DNA of 64,000 nt, taken from assembly GCA_003963365.1 (NCBI GenBank), contig RXJG01000005.1, positions 384,811-448,810 on the forward strand, in the 5' to 3' direction. Below are positions 55,036 to 62,991 of this stretch, piece after piece. The notes beneath the pieces are model-generated. The model had not been told where the DNA came from. It saw nothing but the letters and a program-made list of their open reading frames with translations, and did no database searches. This DNA is from Sphingobacteriales bacterium. GTDB lineage: Bacteria; Bacteroidota; Bacteroidia; Chitinophagales; Chitinophagaceae. Both the position numbers and the translations under genes were made by a program. The stretch's first letter is position 1, and the number at the start of each line of letters is the position of its first letter.

Positions 55036-56181
55036 ATGAGAACAAAAATTTCCTTGTTAGTCTTTCTCGGTGTAACCCTGTCCTATGTGTTCATTGGTTG
55101 TAAAAAGAACCGGGACGACGGAGACAGTTTCTGCGACTGCAATCCGAAAAACATCTCTGTCGTTACATCAGTATTTTACGACGGACTCAATAATCCCCGG
55201 GGAATTAAATTTGGTCCCGACGGAAAACTTTACGTGGCTGAAGGAGGAACAGGAGGAAAGGAATCCACCGTTGGAATTTGCGACCAGGTACCCGAAGTAG
55301 GTCCTTACAGTGGCAGCCACACCGGGTCACGCATCTCTAAAATCAGCTGGAACGGTACCCGCACTACTGTAGCTGATAATATCCCTTCCAGTCAGACAAA
55401 TGCTCCATCCGGGAGCCTGGTAAGCGGGGTAGCTGACATAGCTTTCTTAGATGGGCGGCTTTATGGTATTACGGCAGGATCCGGCTGTTCACATGGAGTA
55501 AAAGGTACCACCAACGATGTTATAAAAGTAAATTCGAACAATTCATGGTCCATCCTTGCTAACCTGAGCGCCTTTCAAATGTCCCATCCAGTCATGCATC
55601 CCAACCCGGAGGATTTTGAACCTGATGGCACCTGGTATAGCATGATCAGTGTGGATGATGACTTCTATGCGGTGGAGCCCAACCACGGGGAATTAGATAA
55701 AATTACTGCTGACGGCAAAATCAGCCGGGTCTGCGATATTTCTGCCAGCCAGGGTCATATCGTTCCTACTGCCCTGACTTATCATAACGGGGCGTTTTAT
55801 GTAGGAAATCTTTCTACTTTCCCCGCTTCGGGAAAATCATCCATCTATAAAATCACCAAACAAGGTCAAATAAGTGTGGTAGCCACGGGTTTTAACATGA
55901 TCCTTGGGATTGCTTTTGATAAATTTGGCGGTCTTTATGTACTGGAAAATACTCACGGCAAACCCTTCCCCACCCCGGGAACCGGCGATGTGATCAGACT
56001 TGACCCTAATGGAACGAGACTGACCCTCGTCAGCGGCCTGAATTTACCGACCGCCATGACTTTTGGGCCGGATGAGAAATTATATATCTCCAATTGGGGT
56101 TTTGGGCCTCCGGCTTTGGGCCATGGCCAGATCTTGCAAGTTTCCATTAGATGTCCAAAAACCTACCCAGACGAAAAATAA
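55036..56181 (+). CDS. ScyD/ScyE-family propeller lipoprotein
   Basis: A 381-residue protein with lipobox FIGC (Cys22), then NHL/SMP30-like propeller blades: NPRGIKFGPDGKLYVAEGGTG, VADIAFLDGRLYGITAGSG, TALTYHNGAFYVGNLST, LGIAFDKFGGLYVLEN and PTAMTFGPDEKLYISNWG. This pattern matches the ScyD/ScyE family, named from the cyanobacterial scytonemin cluster, whose bacterial members have no confirmed role. Ends at a strong terminator, so it is a single gene. Confidence 0.78.
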   Translation: MRTKISLLVFLGVTLSYVFIGCKKNRDDGDSFCDCNPKNISVVTSVFYDGLNNPRGIKFGPDGKLYVAEGGTGGKESTVGICDQVPEVGPYSGSHTGSRISKISWNGTRTTVADNIPSSQTNAPSGSLVSGVADIAFLDGRLYGITAGSGCSHGVKGTTNDVIKVNSNNSWSILANLSAFQMSHPVMHPNPEDFEPDGTWYSMISVDDDFYAVEPNHGELDKITADGKISRVCDISASQGHIVPTALTYHNGAFYVGNLSTFPASGKSSIYKITKQGQISVVATGFNMILGIAFDKFGGLYVLENTHGKPFPTPGTGDVIRLDPNGTRLTLVSGLNLPTAMTFGPDEKLYISNWGFGPPALGHGQILQVSIRCPKTYPDEK

Positions 56182-56230
56182 TTGTTTTACTGGCGTATGA
56201 CTGATCACATGCCAGTAAAGTTTTTGCAGG

Positions 56231-56265
56231 AAGTTTAGTGAAAGTTATTTCACTAAACTTTTTTT
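56231..56265 (+). terminator. Terminator after the ScyD-like gene
   Basis: AAGTTTAGTGAAA (56231-56243) pairs perfectly with TTTCACTAAACTT (56248-56260) over a GTTA loop, followed directly by TTTTT: a textbook intrinsic terminator. Confidence 0.92.
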
Positions 56266-56720
56266 GTGTATGAAAACGCCAAAAAAGTGGGGATTATGAA
56301 GAATTTGAGGTTGCTATTTATTACAAACTGATAAAATGGTAAGCCTTCCGGTTATTTATAATTTACGTCTGCAGTTAGTTAACCATAAGGCTTTAAACAT
56401 TTATTATAAACACCCGTTCTTACTATAGTGGAGGTTATCTTATGGCCGCAGCGTTGATTATTGCCTGCCTGCTATCTGCAATAAATTGATATGGGTTATC
56501 CGCTGAAATTAATTTGCTATAAAATGAACATGGCCTGTTTTCTATATTCAATTATATTTCAGCTTAAATATTATGCCCGTTGATACAATTGTAAACTATT
56601 CATTCATTGCCTGGTACAGGCATACTGTACACAGGGGTATACAGCCTTTCTTATAAACGCTTTCATCATTTGGTACTGCTATACCGCTTGATTAAGGAAG
56701 ATGGTAAGAAAATAATCCTT
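56266..56720. other. Intergenic region without a supported gene
   Basis: No gene of normal size is visible on either strand. A 15-codon frame, MAAALIIACLLSAIN at 56442-56489, follows GGAGG by 8 bases; it is hydrophobic and too short to call. A few small inverted repeats near 56620-56650 (TACAG/CTGTA) are unremarkable. It separates the G+C-rich island from the sugar-enzyme cluster. Confidence 0.4.
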
Positions 56721-58058
56721 TTATATATATTTTGTTTTCCCCGGAACAGCCACAGGGTAAAACCCATCGGCATCCGGCAGGGTGGGAGGCAGCGCATTCC
56801 AGGCAAATTCCTTTGGCATGCCATTAATACCTGAGTTTAACAGCTGATCCCATTCAAGTACCTGCCCGGAATAGGTGGCCATTCTTCCCATGATCGCCGT
56901 CATCGTACTCTTCGCCCCGTTTTCTGCATCGGCAAACTTATATTCCCCCCTGGCAATAGCGGCAAACAGTTCATCGTGTTCGGCCTGGTATGGGTTGTTA
57001 TCCGTTTTTTTATCAAACTGGTACAATACAGTACCGTTGTGTGCTTTTATCTGTGCCGCCCCGCAGAAAATTTTTCCTTTGGTGCCCACCAGCAATTCAT
57101 CCACCTTACTCATGGTACCGGGAATATGACGGCACTGGCTGTTGAGTATGGAACCATCAGCATACTGGAACTCCACATAGTGATGATCAAAAATTTCACC
57201 ATACTCTTTGCCTTTTCTTACCTGCCGGCCCCCCAGTCCCTGTGCTTTAACCGGGTAGCCGCCTTTGAACCAGTTAATCACATCTATATTATGAATATGC
57301 TGTTCCACTATATGATCGCCGCAAAGCCACACAAAGTAATACCAGTTGCGCAGCTGGTACTCCATTTCTGTTTGTCCGTCTTTGCGGGGATTTACCCATA
57401 CTCCGTCATTATTCCACCAGGCCTGGGCCGTGGTAATATCACCAATCATCTCTTTTTTGGCGTACAGTTCCCTGTATGAATGCTGGTAGTGGCGTTGCAA
57501 GCCCACCACCACATTTAGTTTTTTCTGTTTGGCAACTTCGGCTGCATCCAGCACTCTTTTTATCCCGGCAGGATCGGTAGCTACCGGTTTCTCCATAAAG
57601 ATTTGCTTACCCTGGTTTACCGCTTCTTCAAAATGAATGGGCCTGAAACCCGGGGGAGTGGTTAATATCACCACATCCGCATGCGCCATGGCTTTTTTAT
57701 ACGCATCAAAGCCCACATATTTTCTTTCTTCCGGTACATCAATCCGGTTTTTGATATTTTCTTTACTACCCGACCAGTCTGATATATCGTCAGCGGTAAG
57801 GGATTTATAACAACTGTCGATGCGGTCACGAAACGCATCGGCCATGGCCACCAGTTTTACATTCTGTTTGGTAAGACAGGCCTGCATGGCAGCACCCGTA
57901 CCGCGGCCGCCACAACCAATCAGCGCTATTTTTATAGTATCATCAGCCCCGCTGAAAAAATTGGCTCCTGGAACTAACGGGGCAGCCATAATGCCACCGG
58001 CGATTACAGCAGATGTTTTAACAAAATCACGGCGGGAGTTTTTATCCGGCATAAACAT
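56721..58058 (-). CDS. Tat-exported Gfo/Idh/MocA-family oxidoreductase
   Basis: A 445-residue NAD(P)-type oxidoreductase with a twin-arginine leader (SRRDFVKTSAVIAGG), so it is probably exported folded with cofactor. The Rossmann motif IALIGCGGRGTGAAMQA starts near residue 43, VILTTPPGFRPIHFEEAV near 130 and the family motif FMEKPVATDP near 153, followed by VVGLQRHYQ. It oxidises or reduces a sugar or cyclitol. It is last in an operon after apbE and the SUMF1-fold gene (5 bp from the latter). Confidence 0.85.
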   Translation of the reverse strand: MFMPDKNSRRDFVKTSAVIAGGIMAAPLVPGANFFSGADDTIKIALIGCGGRGTGAAMQACLTKQNVKLVAMADAFRDRIDSCYKSLTADDISDWSGSKENIKNRIDVPEERKYVGFDAYKKAMAHADVVILTTPPGFRPIHFEEAVNQGKQIFMEKPVATDPAGIKRVLDAAEVAKQKKLNVVVGLQRHYQHSYRELYAKKEMIGDITTAQAWWNNDGVWVNPRKDGQTEMEYQLRNWYYFVWLCGDHIVEQHIHNIDVINWFKGGYPVKAQGLGGRQVRKGKEYGEIFDHHYVEFQYADGSILNSQCRHIPGTMSKVDELLVGTKGKIFCGAAQIKAHNGTVLYQFDKKTDNNPYQAEHDELFAAIARGEYKFADAENGAKSTMTAIMGRMATYSGQVLEWDQLLNSGINGMPKEFAWNALPPTLPDADGFYPVAVPGKTKYI

Positions 58059-58063
58059 ATTAT

Positions 58064-59026
58064 TTAGTTAGAAAGGTATAAGGTAAAGAATTTTTCAATG
58101 TCAGCGGCTGCGGGTGCAGCAAAAGGCCTTACCAGCCGGAAGCCGGCAAAAGGGGCGTCGGTGAGCCACCACTTGCTTTTGGGGATTTGCGGATCTCTTT
58201 TATTCCATTCCGGAAGCCAGGGATTCCTGCTGGCACAACGGAGCCCAGATGCCGCATCTGCATAAGAACCCCCTTTTAATAATCGTGGATGACGGCTGGT
58301 GGGAATGGATACAGGGTCGGTATCGTCCTTCTTCATTTTGGTAAAATAATTTTCATCATATTGGTCCAGTACCCATTCCGATACATTGCCCAGCATATCA
58401 TATAAACCAAAAGCATTGGGTTGTAATTGCCCCACTTTATGGTAAGCCTCTTTACTGTTTTGATTATACCAGGCATATTTTTTCAATTCCTTCTCATCAT
58501 CCCCAAAAAAATATGCGGAGGAAGAGCCTGCACGGCAGGCATATTCCCATTCTGCTTCTGTTGGTAAGCGGTAAAATATCCCGGTTTTATTATACAGCCA
58601 GCGGCAATACATCAACGCCGTTCTTTGCTGCATGCTGTTTACGGGGAATCCTCCTTCACGTCCCATATCCCAGCTGAGATCCACGTATTGAGGGCTGGGC
58701 CGGGTAATGGCATCGGCATTGATGTTCTGGCTGGTACCGGCATCTTTAAAAAATATATCAAACTCATCATGGGTTACTTCAAATGCCCCCATCCAGAAAG
58801 GGGAGATGCTGAAATTTTTTTGCGGGCCTTCATCTGCATGCCGTCCCGGTTCTGTTTCCGGACTGCCCATAGTAAAACTGCCGCCTTTAACCGGAACCAT
58901 TTTAAATTTTACAACTGAACCGGGAATAGTTTGTTCATATGCCTTAAATAAACTGTCTGTTTGAGCAGTGGCATCGGGTTGAACCAGTATAAAAATAATA
59001 CCGGGTATACCAACCGTTTTTTTCAT
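58064..59026 (-). CDS. SUMF1-fold exported protein without the FGE cysteines
   Basis: A 320-residue protein with a hydrophobic start, then the formylglycine-generating-enzyme-fold text: GGSFTMGSPETEPGRHADEGPQ, FEVTHDEFDIFF, YRLPTEAEWEYACRAGSSS, GLYDMLGNVSEWVLD and APFAGFRLVRP at the end. In true FGE a Cys pair sits after GGS(Y/W); here the sequence reads GGSYADAASGLRCASRN, so the pair is missing. It is likely a binding or other enzyme variant of the fold. The ATG at 59026 avoids a 18-residue upstream extension. Confidence 0.82.
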   Translation of the reverse strand: MKKTVGIPGIIFILVQPDATAQTDSLFKAYEQTIPGSVVKFKMVPVKGGSFTMGSPETEPGRHADEGPQKNFSISPFWMGAFEVTHDEFDIFFKDAGTSQNINADAITRPSPQYVDLSWDMGREGGFPVNSMQQRTALMYCRWLYNKTGIFYRLPTEAEWEYACRAGSSSAYFFGDDEKELKKYAWYNQNSKEAYHKVGQLQPNAFGLYDMLGNVSEWVLDQYDENYFTKMKKDDTDPVSIPTSRHPRLLKGGSYADAASGLRCASRNPWLPEWNKRDPQIPKSKWWLTDAPFAGFRLVRPFAAPAAADIEKFFTLYLSN

Positions 59027-59063
59027 TTGGGATACCCATATAATGAAGTTGTTTATTTTTTCT

Positions 59064-60047
59064 TTAAAAATAACGATCACTGTTTTTTGTTTTAAAGGTA
59101 ATTATCTTTTTGCCTTTTTTAATGGCAATCAATACAGCTGCCTGTTGTTTTTTTGCCAGTCGCAATGATTTTTTTACCGTGAGAATGCTGCAGGCTTTGG
59201 CCAGCCATTCGGCAATGGCCCCGTATTTATGAATAACGGTTACATTTCTTTGCGAAGTGATACCATAGCCGGTGCGGGGATCAAGAATATGTGAATATTT
59301 TTTCCCATCGTGCATCATATAGCGGTAAACATCTCCCGAAGTAGACACAGCGATATTATTTAGTTCCAGTTTTTTATCCCACACATCGTCTTCACTCTCC
59401 GGTAAATTGACGGCAACGGTCCAGCCTTTCTTCCCCGGTGGCGGATCGCTTACCACGATATCACCACTGGCATCCACCAGTGCAGCATGTATGTTTTTGC
59501 TTTTTAAAAAATCAATGATCTTTTGTGCCAGGTAGCCGGGAACAATTCCACCAAAGTCTAACTTTATACCCGGTTTTTTAAAAGTAATCGTCCTGGTAAA
59601 TACATCATAGCTGAGGTATTGGAAACCGGTGTGTGCCCTTGCCTGTTGTATTGCTTCTTTTGCCGGGAATTTTTTCTCTGCTTTTGCTTTTCTCCATAAT
59701 TGTGTTAAGGCGCCAATGGTAATGTCAAAAGTTTTATATGATTTTTCCCATGCCTGTTTTGATAACACAATCAACTCATACAACTCATTGGAAACATTTA
59801 TTGCTTCCAGGGGTGTATAATCAGCCAGTCTTCCTACTTCACTGGCCGGGCTGTAATCGCTGAAAATGTTATTGAAGGAATCAACCATGGCATAACATTC
59901 ATTGGCAATAAGTACGGCCTGTGTGGAATCGGTATGGTAAAAGATTATATTAAAAGAAGAACCCATTTTGATCCGGGGAAACTCAAACCGTTTTAACTGG
60001 GCCGATAGCGAAACAGGAAAAAGTATCAGAAAAAGCAACCGCCACAT
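59064..60047 (-). CDS. apbE: ApbE-family FAD:protein FMN transferase
   Basis: A 327-residue enzyme with signal peptide (MWRLLFLILFPVSLSAQ). It moves FMN from FAD to a Thr of a target protein in the periplasm. Family marks: MGSSFNIIFYH near 27, FSDYSPASEVGRL near 62, TFDITIGAL, KLDFGGIVPGYLAQK and VDASGDIVV, then STSGDVYRYM and HILDPRTGYG near the C-terminus. The ATG at 60047 gives the signal peptide; the longer frame adds 41 residues of non-signal sequence. It begins the operon with the SUMF1-fold and Gfo/Idh genes. Confidence 0.9.
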   Translation of the reverse strand: MWRLLFLILFPVSLSAQLKRFEFPRIKMGSSFNIIFYHTDSTQAVLIANECYAMVDSFNNIFSDYSPASEVGRLADYTPLEAINVSNELYELIVLSKQAWEKSYKTFDITIGALTQLWRKAKAEKKFPAKEAIQQARAHTGFQYLSYDVFTRTITFKKPGIKLDFGGIVPGYLAQKIIDFLKSKNIHAALVDASGDIVVSDPPPGKKGWTVAVNLPESEDDVWDKKLELNNIAVSTSGDVYRYMMHDGKKYSHILDPRTGYGITSQRNVTVIHKYGAIAEWLAKACSILTVKKSLRLAKKQQAAVLIAIKKGKKIITFKTKNSDRYF

Positions 60048-60087
60048 GAAATGAAAGCTTACATTTAAGCAAGAAAGATAAAAATTT

Positions 60088-61011
60088 ATGGAACGCAGAA
60101 AATTTATCCGCAATAGTTTTTTATCGGGTGCAGCCGTGACTGCTGCCGGTAAAACTTTTGCCAGCAGCAAAAATGATCATTTATTACCGGCCGACAAACC
60201 CTTTCACCTGAATTATGCTGTTCATGACGGCCTGTTTAAAAATAATGCCGGAGATCAGTTTACTGACCAGATACAGTTTGCTTACGATGCCGGTTTCCGT
60301 GCCATAGAAGACAATGGTTTTATGGACCGCCCCATAGATGAACAAAATAAAATAGGGGAGAAGCTGACAAAACTTGGTATGCGGATGGGAGTGTTTGTGT
60401 TAAACTTTGATCACTGGCCGGTGCATACTTCCCTTACATCGGGCAATAAGGAATGGAAAGAAAAGTTTTTAGCGGCCTGCAAAAATGCCGTGGAGGCAGC
60501 CAAACGTTGTAATGCCAAATGGATGACGGTAGTGCCGGGTAATTATGACAGGAATCTGCCGGCAGATATACAAACAGCCAATGTAATAGAAGTTTTACGG
60601 CCGGCCTGCGAAATTTTTGAACCACACGGGCTGGTGATGGTGCTGGAATCACTGAGTGATACACCGGACCTTTTTCTCCGCCGCACTGACCAGGCTTTTA
60701 TGATTTGCAAAGCGGTAAACAGTCCTTCCTGCAAATTTTTATTTGATATGTATCATATGCAGCGCAACGAAGGGAATATCATTGCCAATATTGATACTGT
60801 GTGGGAAGAGACCGGCTATTTCCAGATTGGTGATAACCCGGGAAGAAAAGAACCCGGCACCGGTGAAATGAATTATAAAAACATCTTCAAACATATTTAC
60901 GAAAAAGGTTACAAAGGAATTTTAGGGATGGAACACGGTATTGCATTACCCGGAAAAGAAGGAGAAATAGCTTTGATAAAAGCCTACCGGGAGGCGGATA
61001 ATTTTCTATAG
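60088..61011 (+). CDS. Tat-exported TIM-barrel sugar isomerase-like protein
   Basis: A 307-residue protein with a twin-arginine leader (RRKFIRNSFLSGAAV). The body matches the xylose isomerase-like TIM barrel of hydroxypyruvate isomerase type: FAYDAGFRAIEDNGFMD, MVLESLSDTPDLFL, FLFDMYHMQRNEGNI, FQIGDNPGRKEPGTGEMNY and LGMEHGIALPG. Glu, Asp and His metal ligands are visible in LESL, FDMYH and MEHG. Divergent from apbE by 40 bp. Its location next to the exported Gfo/Idh enzyme suggests the two act on the same sugar. Confidence 0.85.
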   Translation: MERRKFIRNSFLSGAAVTAAGKTFASSKNDHLLPADKPFHLNYAVHDGLFKNNAGDQFTDQIQFAYDAGFRAIEDNGFMDRPIDEQNKIGEKLTKLGMRMGVFVLNFDHWPVHTSLTSGNKEWKEKFLAACKNAVEAAKRCNAKWMTVVPGNYDRNLPADIQTANVIEVLRPACEIFEPHGLVMVLESLSDTPDLFLRRTDQAFMICKAVNSPSCKFLFDMYHMQRNEGNIIANIDTVWEETGYFQIGDNPGRKEPGTGEMNYKNIFKHIYEKGYKGILGMEHGIALPGKEGEIALIKAYREADNFL

Positions 61012-61046
61012 AGGAATGGATTGCTTTAATAGCTGAGGAAACATTT

Positions 61047-61952
61047 TTATCTCATCTCCACTGCAACGCTTGCTGCCAACTTTGCATTATTAATTACTAA
61101 AGCAATATTGGCTTCCAGGCTTTCACCATGTGTATGTTCTGCAATGTATTTTAGTAAGAAGGGCGTTATTTCTTTCCCTTTTATCATTGCTTTGCCAGCA
61201 GCTGCCAAGGCATCTTTTATATGCAGCTCCATTTCTTCAGCAGGAACTTCTTCAGAAGAAGGAACAGGATTGGCAATTAATACTGAACCATTCAATCCTA
61301 ATTGCCATTTGGTATTTAATAAGTTTGCTATTTCTTTAGGGGAGTCCAACCGCATGGGTGATTTGATACCGCTTTTGCCCGAATAGAAACCGGGGAACTC
61401 ATCCTGCCCGAAGCTAATCACCGGTATCCCCATCGTTTCTAAATATTCTAAAGTGAGTTCAATATCTAATATTGATTTTACTCCTGCTGCTACTACTGCA
61501 ACATTGGTTTGTGCCATCTCTGTTAAATCAGCAGATATATCCATGGTGTTTTCAGCCCCACGATGTACACCACCGGTTCCACCAGTAGCAAATATTTTTA
61601 TGCCGGCCATCGATGCAATACGCATAGTGGTGGCAACGGTCGTTGCACCGGGTATTCCTTTACTGATAACATAAGGCATATCCCGCAGACTTACTTTCCA
61701 GATATTTTTTTCTTTTCCAAAAAACTCCAGTTCATCATTGGATAATCCTACCAAACATTTTCCATCTTTAATAGCAATGGTTGCCGGTATAGCACCTTCT
61801 TTTCTTACGGCAGCTTCCACCATCAATGCCGTCTCCACATTTTTTGGATAAGGCATACCATGTGATATAATGGTTGACTCCAGTGCCACTACCGGCTGGT
61901 TATTCTTTAATGCTTTTGCTACTTCGGGTTGTATGGATAAAAAGGAATTCAT
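61047..61952 (-). CDS. psuG: Pseudouridine-5'-phosphate glycosidase
   Basis: A 301-residue enzyme that splits pseudouridine-5'-phosphate to ribose-5-phosphate and uracil. Family motifs: PVVALESTIISHGMPYP near 20-36, LRDMPYVISKGIPGATTVA with the catalytic Lys, TGGTGGVHRGAE near 123-134 and DISADLTEM after it, FGQDEFPGFYSGKSGI near 200. The start overlaps the psuK stop by 4 bases (ATGA), so they are cotranscribed and coupled. Confidence 0.93.
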   Translation of the reverse strand: MNSFLSIQPEVAKALKNNQPVVALESTIISHGMPYPKNVETALMVEAAVRKEGAIPATIAIKDGKCLVGLSNDELEFFGKEKNIWKVSLRDMPYVISKGIPGATTVATTMRIASMAGIKIFATGGTGGVHRGAENTMDISADLTEMAQTNVAVVAAGVKSILDIELTLEYLETMGIPVISFGQDEFPGFYSGKSGIKSPMRLDSPKEIANLLNTKWQLGLNGSVLIANPVPSSEEVPAEEMELHIKDALAAAGKAMIKGKEITPFLLKYIAEHTHGESLEANIALVINNAKLAASVAVEMR

Positions 61953-62878
61953 GAAGCAGGATAATATTTAGAAACAAGATGCAATAGTTTTTCCTGGTTG
62001 AGATGCGTGGCAATAGCACCATTCACCTGTAATATTTCGGCCGATAGTGTGTGAGCAATCTTTAAACAGTCCATATCTTCTTTGCCTAAATATTTACCTA
62101 AAATAAAACCGGATAAAGAACCATCACCGGCGCCGGTGCAATCCACCACTTCAATATCACAGGCGTTTAGTGAAATAGATTTTTCTTTTGAATACAATGC
62201 TGAGCCATACTTACCATTATGCAGCCATATCTTTTGTACGCCTTTATTGAGCAACTCTTCCACCTGCATTTGTGTAAGGAATGATTTTTCAGAACAAAGT
62301 ACCGGTAATTCATCTTCATTAGGAGTAATTAAATGAAGACCGGAAAGATTAACGCCTTTGAATTTTTTAGCCGGTGGAACAGATACGGGCTCAATAATAA
62401 ATGGTATACCGGTTTCATTACTGAAGTTCAGCAACCATTCTGCTGTATCTACATTAATATTAGCATCCGCTAAAATATAGGAAGCTGTCTGTAAAAGGGC
62501 TGCATGTTTTTGTAAATGTTCAGGCGTAATTAAATGATTAGCTGCATTCGTTAAAAAAGCAGAGAATAAAGAACCATCTACATTTAGTATACCAGTATAC
62601 TTGCCACTCAACCCTTCCCGTGTAATGGCAGCATCTAATTTAACTCCGGCCGCTGTTGAAACCTGTTTCAGCCAGTTACCATCACTGTCATTACCAAATA
62701 CACTGATGAGTTGAACCGGCACACCTAACAATGATAACTGATGAGCAATATTACGGCTTACTCCGCCGGCTGTTTTGGTTACGGTGGCATTATTGGTAGT
62801 GGCAAGTAGCATTTCTTCTGTTGCATGAAACAATTCATCCACCAATGCCGCCCCAATACAAATTACAGGTTTTTGCAT
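61949..62878 (-). CDS. psuK: PfkB-family pseudouridine kinase
   Basis: A 309-residue ribokinase-fold kinase. The N-terminal GAALVDELFHATEE, the substrate-side text TAGGVSRNIAHQLSLLG near 37-53 and the ATP-binding signature VDCTGAGDGSLSGF near 250 with the catalytic Asp are intact. Next to psuG it should phosphorylate pseudouridine. Transcribed before psuG, divergent from the MFS gene with 113 bp between them. Confidence 0.9.
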   Translation of the reverse strand: MQKPVICIGAALVDELFHATEEMLLATTNNATVTKTAGGVSRNIAHQLSLLGVPVQLISVFGNDSDGNWLKQVSTAAGVKLDAAITREGLSGKYTGILNVDGSLFSAFLTNAANHLITPEHLQKHAALLQTASYILADANINVDTAEWLLNFSNETGIPFIIEPVSVPPAKKFKGVNLSGLHLITPNEDELPVLCSEKSFLTQMQVEELLNKGVQKIWLHNGKYGSALYSKEKSISLNACDIEVVDCTGAGDGSLSGFILGKYLGKEDMDCLKIAHTLSAEILQVNGAIATHLNQEKLLHLVSKYYPAS

Positions 62879-62991
62879 CCTGCAAATCTAAGAAAGCACA
62901 TCAATAATCAATTGATGCCATACATTATTTGCTGCTGGCAATAACAACATTGATTATTTTAATATCTTTTAAGCGAAATCAATTTATCGAA

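Noticed and set aside
56442-56489. 15-codon frame with GGAGG upstream
   Set aside because: Too short, and no conservation evidence is available.
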